Assembly: GCF_040822085.1 (NCBI RefSeq)
Contig: NZ_CP162006.1
Coordinates: 744,001-808,000, forward strand
DNA length: 64,000 nucleotides
From: Rhodoferax sp. WC2427
Lineage (GTDB): Bacteria > Pseudomonadota > Gammaproteobacteria > Burkholderiales > Burkholderiaceae_C
Reading direction: 5' to 3'
Shown in pieces: positions 47,953-57,423 of this stretch; within the stretch, counting starts at the first letter, position 1; each line of letters starts with the position of its first letter. Below the pieces are notes generated by a model. It was not told where the DNA came from, ran no database searches, and saw only the letters and a list, made by a program, of their open reading frames with translations. A program made the translations under genes and the position numbers.

Positions 47953-49329
47953 ATGAAGCATCCGCGCACATCCCGCACACCCAAAATCATCCGCCATGGC
48001 CTGCGCAAGGCCTTTGCCTTTTTGCCCCGGCCCATTCGCTTTTCCATTTACCGCTCGTTTGTCGATTGCGATCCGAACCCGGATGCGCGGCTGGAGCTGA
48101 AAATCGCCGAAACCCAAGAGGAACTGGAAGCCTGCTTCAAGCTGCTGCACGACGCCTATGTGGGCAGCGGCTTCATGCAGCCTGACCCGTCCGGGCTGCG
48201 GGCCACCGTCTACCACGCACTGCCCACCACGACCACGCTGTGTGCCAAGTTCGACGGCGAAGTGGTGGGCACCATCTCGCTGATCCGCCAGAGCAGCTTT
48301 GGTTTCCCCATGCAGACGGTGTTTGACCTCAGCGAGATCCACGCCGAGAAAGGCAAGATCGCCGAAATATCGGCCCTGGCGGTGCACCCCCGGTTCCGCA
48401 AGAGTGGCGGCTCCATCCTGTTCCCGCTGATGAAGTTCATGTACCAGTACAGCACCACCTTCTTCGACACCTACCACCTGGTGATCGCGGTGAACCCTGA
48501 CCGGATCGAGATGTACGAGTCGCTGCTGTTCTTCAAGCGGCTGCAAAAAAACACGGTGCAGAACTACGACTTTGCCAACGGCGCACCGGCGGTGGGGGCC
48601 ACTTTGAATTTGCTCCAGGCGCCCAAAATATTCAAGAAAATATACGGGGGCAAGCCGAAACGCAAAAACCTGTATTTTTATTTTGTCAAAACCAAACTGA
48701 AAAACATTGTCTTGCCGACGCGCCGGTACTTCACCACCAACGACCCGGTGATGACCCCCGAGATGCTGGACTACTTCTTCAACCAGCGCACCCAGGTGTT
48801 TGCCCATTTGTCCGAGCGCGAAAAGCTGCTGCTGTCTTCCATCTACAACCGGCCCGACTACCAGTCCGTGTTGCCGCCAGTGGCCGCGACGGCCGCATCC
48901 CTGCAAGAGATCCGCCAGCACAAGCGCTATTCGCTCAAGTGCCGTGGGGCGCTGACCGTGGGCGACCGCACCGTGGCGCTGCAGTTGGTCGAGTTGTCTG
49001 ACGATGGCTTCCAGGCGCATGCCAAAAGCGACGTGCCGCTGAACCTCTGGTCGAGCGTGCAAATCCAGTTAGGCACTGCCGAAGCATCGACGCTGCAGGT
49101 CATGGCCGTGCGCGGCGAGCCCGCGGGTCCCTACCATTACTACGGTTTCAAACTGGCCGAGCCAGACTTGGCCTGGCGCAAGTTCGTGTCGGCACTGCAG
49201 TCGGGCATTACCGCGAAGGACTTGGACAACGCCACGTTGTTTCTGCACGGCCATTACGACTTTGACACCACCACGGTGCCCGACGATCTGGCGCGGCCCG
49301 AGTTTGAAGACACCCGGCCTGCGCTTTGA
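47953..49329 (+). CDS. FeeM-like N-acyl amino acid synthase fused to PilZ domain
   Basis: A 458-residue protein. The N-terminal ~250 residues resemble FeeM/GNAT-type N-acyl amino acid synthases, which make long-chain N-acyl amino acids from acyl-carrier protein. CFKLLHDAYVGSGFM, FDGEVVGTISLIRQS and ISALAVHPRFRKSGGSILFPL (acyl/CoA-binding core) are present. A PilZ domain follows (about 320-430) with Arg325 and Arg331 of RYSLKCR and ELSDDG at 347-352, the c-di-GMP-binding signature. A c-di-GMP-controlled lipo-amino acid synthase is inferred. The family match rests on pattern recognition only. Confidence 0.7.
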   Translation: MKHPRTSRTPKIIRHGLRKAFAFLPRPIRFSIYRSFVDCDPNPDARLELKIAETQEELEACFKLLHDAYVGSGFMQPDPSGLRATVYHALPTTTTLCAKFDGEVVGTISLIRQSSFGFPMQTVFDLSEIHAEKGKIAEISALAVHPRFRKSGGSILFPLMKFMYQYSTTFFDTYHLVIAVNPDRIEMYESLLFFKRLQKNTVQNYDFANGAPAVGATLNLLQAPKIFKKIYGGKPKRKNLYFYFVKTKLKNIVLPTRRYFTTNDPVMTPEMLDYFFNQRTQVFAHLSEREKLLLSSIYNRPDYQSVLPPVAATAASLQEIRQHKRYSLKCRGALTVGDRTVALQLVELSDDGFQAHAKSDVPLNLWSSVQIQLGTAEASTLQVMAVRGEPAGPYHYYGFKLAEPDLAWRKFVSALQSGITAKDLDNATLFLHGHYDFDTTTVPDDLARPEFEDTRPAL

Positions 49330-49366
49330 GCCTGTTGACCCCTGCCGACGGGTACAGTCGGTCCCC

Positions 49367-50218
49367 ATGTGGATCGACACGCACTGCCATCTGGATGCCC
49401 CAGAATTTAAAGAAAATCATGCCTTGGCGCTTACGCTGCGGGCGCAAGCAGCTACTGAAAATGTAGCGCTGTGCGTATTGCAGGGGGTGATGGCCGCCAA
49501 CTTCGATACCGTGCGCCTGCTGGCCCACCAGACGGGCGATGCCTACGCGCTGGGCATCCACCCGCTGTTCGTGGGCCGCGCCCAGGATGGCGACCTGGAC
49601 CTGCTGGATGCCGCCCTGGCCACGCACCGCGGCGACCCGCGCCTGGTGGCGGTGGGCGAGATCGGGCTGGATTACTTTGTGCCCGCGCTGCAAACCCCGC
49701 AGATGCTGGAGCGCCAGCAGTTTTTCTACCGCGCCCAACTCAAGCTGGCCAAAAAGCACGGCCTGCCGGTGGTCCTGCACGTGCGCCGCAGCGCCGACCA
49801 CGTGCTGAAACACCTGCGCGCCGTGGCCGGGCCGGGCGGGCGCTGGTTGGGCATTGCCCACGCCTTCAACGGGAGCCCGCAACAGGCGCAGGCCTGCATC
49901 GACATCGGACTGAAGCTGGGCTTTGGCGGCGCCATGACCTTCGAGGCCGCGAACCAGCTGCGCCGCCTGGCCGCCAGCCTGCCGCTCGATGCCCTGGTGC
50001 TGGAGACCGACGCACCCGACATCCCACCCCAGTGGCTCTACAGCACCGCCGCCCAGCGCGCCGCAGGCCAGCCGCAGGGCATCAACTCGCCGCGGGAACT
50101 GCCGCGCATCGGGGCGGTGCTGGCCGGGTTGCGGGGGGTGGATGTGGCTACCATTGAAGCCGCCACCACCGCCAACGCGCTGGCCGCCTTGCCGCGCCTG
50201 CAAGCGCTGCTGCCATGA
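49367..50218 (+). CDS. TatD-family metal-dependent hydrolase (YjjV-like)
   Basis: A 283-residue TIM-barrel deoxyribonuclease-type hydrolase. IDTHCHLDAPEF gives the first His pair, AVGEIGLDYF the Glu, VLHVRRS and GIAHAFNGSPQQA the further His residues, and VLETDAPDIPPQW the Asp. Start ATG 49367. Bases 49426-49470 look like an in-frame copy of the dispersed repeat and encode LTLRAQAATENVAL in a surface region; the protein is about five residues longer than E. coli YjjV there. Confidence 0.9.
   Translation: MWIDTHCHLDAPEFKENHALALTLRAQAATENVALCVLQGVMAANFDTVRLLAHQTGDAYALGIHPLFVGRAQDGDLDLLDAALATHRGDPRLVAVGEIGLDYFVPALQTPQMLERQQFFYRAQLKLAKKHGLPVVLHVRRSADHVLKHLRAVAGPGGRWLGIAHAFNGSPQQAQACIDIGLKLGFGGAMTFEAANQLRRLAASLPLDALVLETDAPDIPPQWLYSTAAQRAAGQPQGINSPRELPRIGAVLAGLRGVDVATIEAATTANALAALPRLQALLP
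49426..49470. repeat. repeat copy inside the tatD-like gene
   Basis: GGCGCTTACGCTGCGGGCGC, then AAGCAGCTACTGAAAATGTAG. It matches the dispersed repeat in order and spacing, in-frame inside a coding sequence. Confidence 0.65.
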
Positions 50219-50721
50219 CCCGGCTGGTCGGCCTGCCGCCGCTGGTGTGTGCCGATACCCGGCTGCTGGTGTTGGGCAGCTTTCCGGGCGCGGCCTCGCT
50301 GGCGGCGCAGCAGTACTATGGCCATCCGCAAAACCAGTTTTGGCGCATTTTGCAAGCCATTTATGCCCCTGGCGCTACTCCCATCAGCACAAGCAGCTAT
50401 GAAAACCGTAGCGCGTGGATGCTGGCGCACGGCGTGGGCCTGTGGGACGTGTACGCCAGCTGCGAGCGCCAGGGCAGCCTGGACAGCCAGATCCGCAACG
50501 CCGAGGTCAACGATTTTGCTGCCCTGCGCCAGCGTTGCCCGCAGTTGCGGGCCGTCGCGCACAATGGGGCCGAGAGTTTTCGCCACACCGCCCGGCTGGA
50601 ACACCTGGGTCTGCCCACGGTGCGCCTGCCATCCACCAGCCCGGCGAATGCCAGCTGGAGCTTCGAGCGCAAGCTGGCGGCCTGGCGGGAGGTTTTCACG
50701 GCTTACGCAGCGCCGGATTGA
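50215..50721 (+). CDS. DNA-deoxyinosine glycosylase (UDG superfamily)
   Basis: A 168-residue glycosylase of the uracil-DNA glycosylase superfamily. VLGSFPGAASLAAQQYYGHP and QNQFWRIL near the N-terminus and LPSTSPANASWSFE near the C-terminus match hypoxanthine/deoxyinosine DNA glycosylases (TIGR04274 type). It removes deaminated adenine. It overlaps the TatD-like stop (ATGA). Bases 50371-50413 (encoding GATPISTSSYENRSA) are another likely in-frame repeat copy. The stop codon lies in the left arm of a strong hairpin. Confidence 0.83.
   Translation: MTRLVGLPPLVCADTRLLVLGSFPGAASLAAQQYYGHPQNQFWRILQAIYAPGATPISTSSYENRSAWMLAHGVGLWDVYASCERQGSLDSQIRNAEVNDFAALRQRCPQLRAVAHNGAESFRHTARLEHLGLPTVRLPSTSPANASWSFERKLAAWREVFTAYAAPD
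50371..50413. repeat. repeat copy inside the deoxyinosine glycosylase gene
   Basis: GGCGCTACTCCCATCAGCAC then AAGCAGCTATGAAAACCGTAG. Nearly the same order as the tatD copy and the consensus. Confidence 0.65.
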
Positions 50722-50766
50722 AGGGCCTGTGGCCCGCCTATCCGGCGCTGCGTAAGCCTTTGTTTG
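50700..50766 (+). terminator. Strong 19 bp stem terminator overlapping the glycosylase stop
   Basis: GGCTTACGCAGCGCCGGAT (50700-50718) pairs perfectly with 50740-50758; the 21-base loop itself holds GGGCC/GGCCC. The stem is followed by TTTGTTTGA. The glycosylase stop codon TGA (50719-50721) directly abuts the left arm. Probably ends the TatD/glycosylase transcript. Confidence 0.75.
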
Positions 50767-50785
50767 ACTAATTTGGATTCATTTA

Positions 50786-51551
50786 ATGGCCCGTAAATCT
50801 GCCGTCACGGCAACGTCCTCCGCCCTGCCCGAAGTCAACTTTTGCGACTACGGCGACGTGCGCACCCTGCACCTGGGCACCGAGTGGGTCCAGGGCTCCA
50901 TGCTGCTGGACACGCCGTACGAGATCGAGCTGGAGTACGTGCAGCGCATGATGGCCTGGCTGCTGTTTGTGCCGCCCAGCAGCGTGGCCAAGCGTCACGC
51001 CATGCAGCTCGGCCTGGGCGCGGCGGCACTGACCAAGTTCTGCCGCAAGAAGCTGCGCATGAACACCACGGCGGTGGAGCTGAACCCGCAGGTCGTCTCG
51101 GCCTGCCGCTTCTGGTTCAAGCTGCCGCCGGATGACGAGCGTCTGCACATCGTGCTGGGCGACGCGGCCCTGAAAATCCAGAACACCGACTGGGCTGGCA
51201 CCGTGGATGCGTTGCAGGTCGACCTGTACGACGAAGATGCCGCCGCCCCCGTACTGGACAGCGCCGACTTTTATGCCGACTGCCGCAAGCTGCTCACTGA
51301 AGAGGGCTGCATGACCGTCAACCTGTTTGGCGAATCCAGCAGCTACCCGGCCAGCGTGGAAAAGATCACCGCCGCCTTCGGGGCCGAGGCGGTGTGGGCT
51401 TTCAAGCCCACGCGCGAGGGCAACACCGTGGTGCTGGCCCAGCGCACGCCCAGCCGCCCCAGCCGCGAAGACCTGGTGGAGCGCGCCGACGTGGTCCAGA
51501 CCCGCTGGGGCCTGCCCGCCGCAAAATGGCTGAAAGTGTTTAAACCCGTCA

Positions 51552-51559
<8 letters not shown>
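50786..51559 (+). CDS. Spermidine synthase-like SAM-dependent protein
   Basis: A 257-residue protein of the spermidine synthase family: AMQLGLGAAALTKFC (nucleotide-binding turn), TTAVELNPQVVSACRFWF (acidic residue), and LQVDLYDEDAAAP near the active site. Similar polyamine-synthase-like proteins are common in Burkholderiales; some may not make spermidine. The terminator before it shows it has its own promoter. The stop overlaps the next gene. Confidence 0.8.
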
Positions 51560-53339
<1,780 letters not shown>

Positions 53340-53364
53340 TCCGTACGTGGTATCCCTCACGTTT

Positions 53365-53374
53365 ACCCTAGGGT
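53365..53374. promoter_or_regulatory. palindrome upstream of tctB
   Basis: ACCCTAGGGT, a perfect palindrome extended with TTT/GAA on the flanks, 90 bases before tctB. Possible regulator site; no partner known. Confidence 0.3.
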
Positions 53375-53463
53375 GAACCCCCGGACATAGGGTCTTACCT
53401 TACAACCATAATCGCCGCAGTGCTAATTGTGTTGCTGATTTGTAACTTTTGGGAGATCCGTAC

Positions 53464-53952
53464 GTGTTAATAAAAAGTCAAAAAGACTTCTTCTCCGGGC
53501 TCATGTTCATGGGTATCGGTGTGGCGTTTGCCTGGGGGGCCACCACCTACACCGTGGGCACCGGCGCCCGCATGGGGCCGGGCTACTTTCCGCTGGTGCT
53601 GGGCGTGGTGATGGCGATCCTGGGGGCCATCATTACCTTCAAGGCGCTGGTCACCGAGACCGAGAGCGGCGACAAGATCGGCAAATGGGCCTGGCGCCCG
53701 GTGGTCTTCATCCTGGGTGCCAACCTGGCATTTGGTGTGCTGTTGGGTGGTTTGCCCAGCATCGGTTTGCCCGCCATGGGCTTGATCATCGCCATCTATG
53801 CGCTCACGATCATTTCGGCCAAGGCTGGCGAGAAGTTCGTGTTGCGTGACGTGCTGATTTTGGCCACCGTGCTGGCCGTCGGCAGCTACCTTGCCTTTAT
53901 TTTGTTGCTCAAGTTGCAGATCCAGGTCTGGCCAACGTTCATTACAGGTTAA
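53464..53952 (+). CDS. tctB: Tripartite tricarboxylate transporter small subunit TctB
   Basis: A 162-residue inner-membrane protein with four hydrophobic helices (~10-30, 42-62, 80-110, 122-150); GTGARMGPGYFPLVLG is the TctB signature. It forms the membrane complex with TctA to import carboxylates captured by a TctC protein. GTG 53464 follows GGGAG at good distance. It precedes tctA by 9 bases. Confidence 0.88.
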   Translation: MLIKSQKDFFSGLMFMGIGVAFAWGATTYTVGTGARMGPGYFPLVLGVVMAILGAIITFKALVTETESGDKIGKWAWRPVVFILGANLAFGVLLGGLPSIGLPAMGLIIAIYALTIISAKAGEKFVLRDVLILATVLAVGSYLAFILLLKLQIQVWPTFITG

Positions 53953-53961
53953 GGGGTTCCC

Positions 53962-55473
53962 ATGGATTTGTTGAGTAATTTGGCACTGGGGTTTGGCGTT
54001 GCCTTCACCCCTATCAACCTGCTGTATGCGTTGGTGGGCTGTATTTTGGGTACCTTGATCGGGGTGCTTCCCGGCATCGGTCCGGTGGCCACCATCGCCA
54101 TGCTGTTGCCCGCCACGTATGCCCTGCCGCCGGTGTCGGCGCTGATCATGCTGGCCGGTATCTACTACGGCGCGCAGTACGGTGGCTCCACCACGGCGAT
54201 TCTGGTGAACCTGCCGGGCGAATCCTCGTCGGTGGTGACCTGTATCGACGGCTACCAGATGGCCCGCCAGGGCCGGGCCGGGCCGGCATTAGCGGCGGCG
54301 GGTATTGGCTCTTTCTTTGCGGGCTCGGTGGGGACCTTGATCTTGGCGGCGTTTGCGCCTCCGTTGACCGAGCTGGCCTTCAAGTTCGGCCCGGCCGAAT
54401 ACTTTTCGCTGATGATTTTGGGTCTGATTGGGGCGGTGGTGCTGGCTTCGGGCTCCCTGATCAAGGCCGTGGCCATGATTATTCTGGGTCTGCTGCTGGG
54501 CTTGGTGGGTACCGACGTGAACTCGGGCGTAGCCCGTTTCAGCTTCGATATCCCTGAGCTGACCGACGGACTGGGCTTTGTGGCCATCGCCATGGGCGTA
54601 TTCGGCTATGGCGAAATCATCACCAACCTGGCGCAGCCTGAAGACGAGCGCGAGGTGTTCACCGCCAAGGTCAGTGGCCTGTTCCCCAGCAAGCAAGACT
54701 TCAAGGACATGCTGCCCGCCATGCTGCGCGGCACGGCCCTGGGTTCGGCCCTGGGCATCTTGCCCGGCGGCGGAGCCCTGCTGGCCTCGTTTGCCAGCTA
54801 TGCGATGGAAAAAAAGCTGAAGATGAAGCCCGGTGAAGTGGCTTTTGGCAAGGGCAACATCCGTGGCGTGGCGGGCCCCGAGTCGGCCAACAACGCCGGT
54901 GCGCAAACCTCCTTCATCCCCTTGCTGACGCTGGGCATTCCGCCCAATGCCGTGATGGCGCTGATGGTGGGGGCCATGACCATCCACAACATCCAGCCCG
55001 GCCCGCAGGTAATGACCAGCAACCCCGAGCTGTTCTGGGGGCTGATTGCCTCGATGTGGATCGGCAACCTGATGCTGGTGATTCTGAACCTGCCGCTGAT
55101 TGGCATGTGGATCAAGCTGCTCACCGTGCCGTACCGGTTTCTGTTCCCGTCCATCGTGCTGTTTTGTGCGATTGGCGTGTTCTCCACCAACAACAACACC
55201 TTCGACATCTGGCTGGTGGCGGGCTTTGGCTTCCTGGGCTACCTGTTCAACAAGCTGGGTTGCGAGCCCGCGCCGTTGCTGTTGGGGGTGATCCTGGGGC
55301 CGATGATGGAAGAAAACCTGCGCCGCACGCTGCTGCTGTCGCGCGGCGACTGGAGCGTTTTTGTGACCCGTGGCCTGTCGGCGGGGCTGCTGGCGGCAGC
55401 GGCGCTGATGGTCGTCATCGTGCTGCTGCCTGCGGTGAAGAACAAGCGCGAAGAGGCGTTTGTAGAAGACTGA
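53962..55473 (+). CDS. tctA: Tripartite tricarboxylate transporter large subunit TctA
   Basis: A 503-residue, about 12-helix transporter. LIGVLPGIGPVATIAMLLP and GIYYGAQYGGSTTAILVNLPGE at the N-terminal half and GILPGGGALLASF and PESANNAGAQTSFIPLLTLGIPP in the second half are the repeated TctA signatures. ATG 53962 follows AAGGGGTT. No tctC gene is present, so the substrate-binding partner must be elsewhere; the substrate (citrate-type carboxylates) cannot be fixed. Confidence 0.94.
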   Translation: MDLLSNLALGFGVAFTPINLLYALVGCILGTLIGVLPGIGPVATIAMLLPATYALPPVSALIMLAGIYYGAQYGGSTTAILVNLPGESSSVVTCIDGYQMARQGRAGPALAAAGIGSFFAGSVGTLILAAFAPPLTELAFKFGPAEYFSLMILGLIGAVVLASGSLIKAVAMIILGLLLGLVGTDVNSGVARFSFDIPELTDGLGFVAIAMGVFGYGEIITNLAQPEDEREVFTAKVSGLFPSKQDFKDMLPAMLRGTALGSALGILPGGGALLASFASYAMEKKLKMKPGEVAFGKGNIRGVAGPESANNAGAQTSFIPLLTLGIPPNAVMALMVGAMTIHNIQPGPQVMTSNPELFWGLIASMWIGNLMLVILNLPLIGMWIKLLTVPYRFLFPSIVLFCAIGVFSTNNNTFDIWLVAGFGFLGYLFNKLGCEPAPLLLGVILGPMMEENLRRTLLLSRGDWSVFVTRGLSAGLLAAAALMVVIVLLPAVKNKREEAFVED

Positions 55474-55494
55474 AGGCCTCCACTTTGGCAAAAG

Positions 55495-55520
55495 CGGCAC
55501 CCTCGGGTGCCGTTTTTTTT
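55495..55520 (+). terminator. Rho-independent terminator of tctBA
   Basis: CGGCACC (55495-55501), loop CTCG, GGTGCCG (55506-55512), then eight T residues (55513-55520). Confidence 0.9.
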
Positions 55521-55568
55521 GGGCATCAAGGTATCTCCATTCGCCATGCCAGTGCACCATGGTTCTAC

Positions 55569-55620
55569 CTAAAATAAGGCTCCTGCGCTTATTCCATCTG
55601 CACCAGTGGCTACAAAAAAC
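55569..55620. repeat. dispersed repeat carrying the EamA start codon
   Basis: CTAAAATAAGGCTCCTGCGC then TTATTCCATCTGCACCAGTGG and CTACAAAAAAC. The GTG at 55606 used as the start codon of the exporter gene lies inside the element. Confidence 0.6.
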
Positions 55621-56493
55621 AGAGCATCCGGCTTGCTGCTCGCCCTTGTGGGCTCCATCGCCTTCAGCGGCAAAGCCATCATCGTCAAGCTCGCCTACCG
55701 CTACGGGGTCGATGCCGTCACGCTCATCATGTACCGCATGCTGTTTGCGCTGCCCATCTTTGCCGCCATGGCCTGGTGGTCCAGCCGTGGCAAGCCGCCG
55801 CTGACCGCCCGGGACTGGTGGGGTGTGCTGGGCCTGGGCTTCACCGGTTACTACCTGGCCAGTTTTCTGGACTTTGCCGGGCTGGGCTACATCAGCGCCT
55901 CGCTGGAGCGGCTCATCCTGTACCTGAACCCCACCATCGTGGTGGTGATGGGCTGGGCGCTGCACCGCAAACCCATTACCCGCATCCAGGTCCTGGGCAT
56001 GGCGGTATGCTACTGCGGCGTGGTGCTGGTGTTTGGCCACGAGATCAACATCCAGGGCGCGAATGCGGGCCTGGGGGCCGTGCTGGTGTTCGGCAGCGCC
56101 ATCAGCTACGCCATCTACCTGGTCTACAGCGGGCAGATGGTGCAGCGCCTGGGCTCGATCCGGTTGGTGGGCCTGGCGACCACCGTGGCCTGCCTGTGCT
56201 GCCTGCTGCAGTTTGTGCTGCTGCGGCCCATGGCAGCGGCCATCGTGGCGCCTGAAGTGTTGTGGCTGTCGGTGCTGAACGCCACGGCCTGCACCGCCGC
56301 CCCGGTGCTGATGGTGATGATGGCCATCGAGCGGCTGGGCTCGGGCCTGACGGCACAGGTGGGGATGGTGGGCCCGCTGTCCACCATTTTGATGGGCGTG
56401 GTGATTTTGGGCGAGCCGTTTACCGCCTGGGTAGCCGCGGGCACGGTGCTGGTGGTGGCCGGGATTTATGTTTTTACGCGCTCTGGGCGCTGA
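55606..56493 (+). CDS. EamA/DMT-family exporter
   Basis: A 295-residue membrane protein with ten hydrophobic segments in two EamA repeats. GSIAFSGKAIIVKLAY and LNPTIVVVMGWALH mark the first, VLVFGSAISYAIYLVYSGQM and GPLSTILMGVVILGE the second. Members export amino acids or other metabolites. The GTG start lies in a repeat copy and lacks a good Shine-Dalgarno site; a slightly later start is possible, but the first helix begins at about residue 9. Confidence 0.85.
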   Translation: MATKNRASGLLLALVGSIAFSGKAIIVKLAYRYGVDAVTLIMYRMLFALPIFAAMAWWSSRGKPPLTARDWWGVLGLGFTGYYLASFLDFAGLGYISASLERLILYLNPTIVVVMGWALHRKPITRIQVLGMAVCYCGVVLVFGHEINIQGANAGLGAVLVFGSAISYAIYLVYSGQMVQRLGSIRLVGLATTVACLCCLLQFVLLRPMAAAIVAPEVLWLSVLNATACTAAPVLMVMMAIERLGSGLTAQVGMVGPLSTILMGVVILGEPFTAWVAAGTVLVVAGIYVFTRSGR

Positions 56494-56507
56494 CTCAAGG
56501 AGACACC

Positions 56508-57302
56508 ATGGATTTAGGAATCGCGGGCCGCTGGGCCTTGGTATGCGGGGCCAGCAAGGGCTTGGGGCTGGGCTGCGCGCAGGCATTGGTGCGCGAGGGG
56601 GTGAACGTACTCATCGTGGCGCGCGGTGCTGACGCGCTGGAGGCCGCTGCTACGCAATTAATAGCTGATAGCGCCCGTCCGGTCAGCACAAACGTGCTTT
56701 TTTGTGCCGCAGATATCACCACGCCCGCGGGCCGGGCGGCGGTGTTCGCCATCCGCTCTGATTTTGACATTGTGGTCACCAACGCCGGCGGCCCACCCAC
56801 CGGCGACTTCCGCGACTGGGACCGCGATGCCTGGATCAAGGCGGTCGATGCCAACATGCTGACCCCCATCGAACTGATCAAGGCCACGGTGGACGGCATG
56901 GCGGCGCGTGGTTTTGGCCGCATCGTCAACATCACCAGCAGCGCGGTGAAGGCCCCCATTGACGTGCTGGGCCTGAGCAACGGTGCACGCAGCGGGCTGA
57001 CGGGCTTTGTGGCCGGGGTGGCGCGCAGCCCGCTGGCCGGGCAGGGTGTGACCATCAACAACCTGCTGCCCGGTGCCTTCGACACCGACCGCCTGCGCGG
57101 CAACATGCAGGGCGCGGCGGTCCGAACCGGCCAAAGCCTGGAGGCGCTGGCCGATGCACGGCGGCAGGCCATTCCCGCCCAGCGCTTTGGCACGCCGCAG
57201 GAGTTCGGGGCCATTTGCGCCTTTTTGTGCAGCGCGCACGCGGGCTACATCACGGGGCAGAACGTGCTGGCCGATGGCGGGGCCTTTCCAGGGACTTTCT
57301 GA
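56508..57302 (+). CDS. Short-chain dehydrogenase-like protein lacking the Tyr-x-x-x-Lys motif
   Basis: A 264-residue SDR-fold protein: ALVCGASKGLGLGCAQALV (cofactor site), IVVTNAGGPPTGDF and IVNITSSAVKAP are standard. Where the catalytic YxxxK should be, it has LSNGARSGLTG. This substitution is also known in a FabG-like SDR subgroup, so the protein is not a broken gene but probably has a different or no redox activity. ATG 56508 follows AAGGAGA. It lies 14 bases behind the exporter gene. Bases 56647-56690 may be a repeat copy. Confidence 0.83.
   Translation: MDLGIAGRWALVCGASKGLGLGCAQALVREGVNVLIVARGADALEAAATQLIADSARPVSTNVLFCAADITTPAGRAAVFAIRSDFDIVVTNAGGPPTGDFRDWDRDAWIKAVDANMLTPIELIKATVDGMAARGFGRIVNITSSAVKAPIDVLGLSNGARSGLTGFVAGVARSPLAGQGVTINNLLPGAFDTDRLRGNMQGAAVRTGQSLEALADARRQAIPAQRFGTPQEFGAICAFLCSAHAGYITGQNVLADGGAFPGTF
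56647..56690. repeat. possible repeat copy inside the SDR gene
   Basis: GCTGCTACGCAATTAATAGC, then TGATAGCGCCCGTCCGGTCAG and CAC. Degenerate match in-frame. Judged by eye. Confidence 0.4.
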
Positions 57303-57343
57303 CTACGGGGTTTACCAGTTTTTGGGCCATTTTTGACCCATTA

Positions 57344-57410
57344 AACTGGCACTCTGCGCTTATGAATTAAGCGTGAGTAGCTCCTGTTTTTGATGTCAAA
57401 AACAGGAGCA
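57344..57410. terminator. repeat copy plus 12 bp hairpin between SDR and trpS
   Basis: The dispersed repeat (CTCTGCGCTTATGAATTAAG, CGTGAGTAGCTCCTG) runs into a perfect stem GCTCCTGTTTTT (57381-57392) / AAAAACAGGAGC (57399-57410) with a 6-base loop. It ends transcription in the convergent gap. Confidence 0.7.
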
Positions 57411-57423
57411 AAGGTGAAAACCC

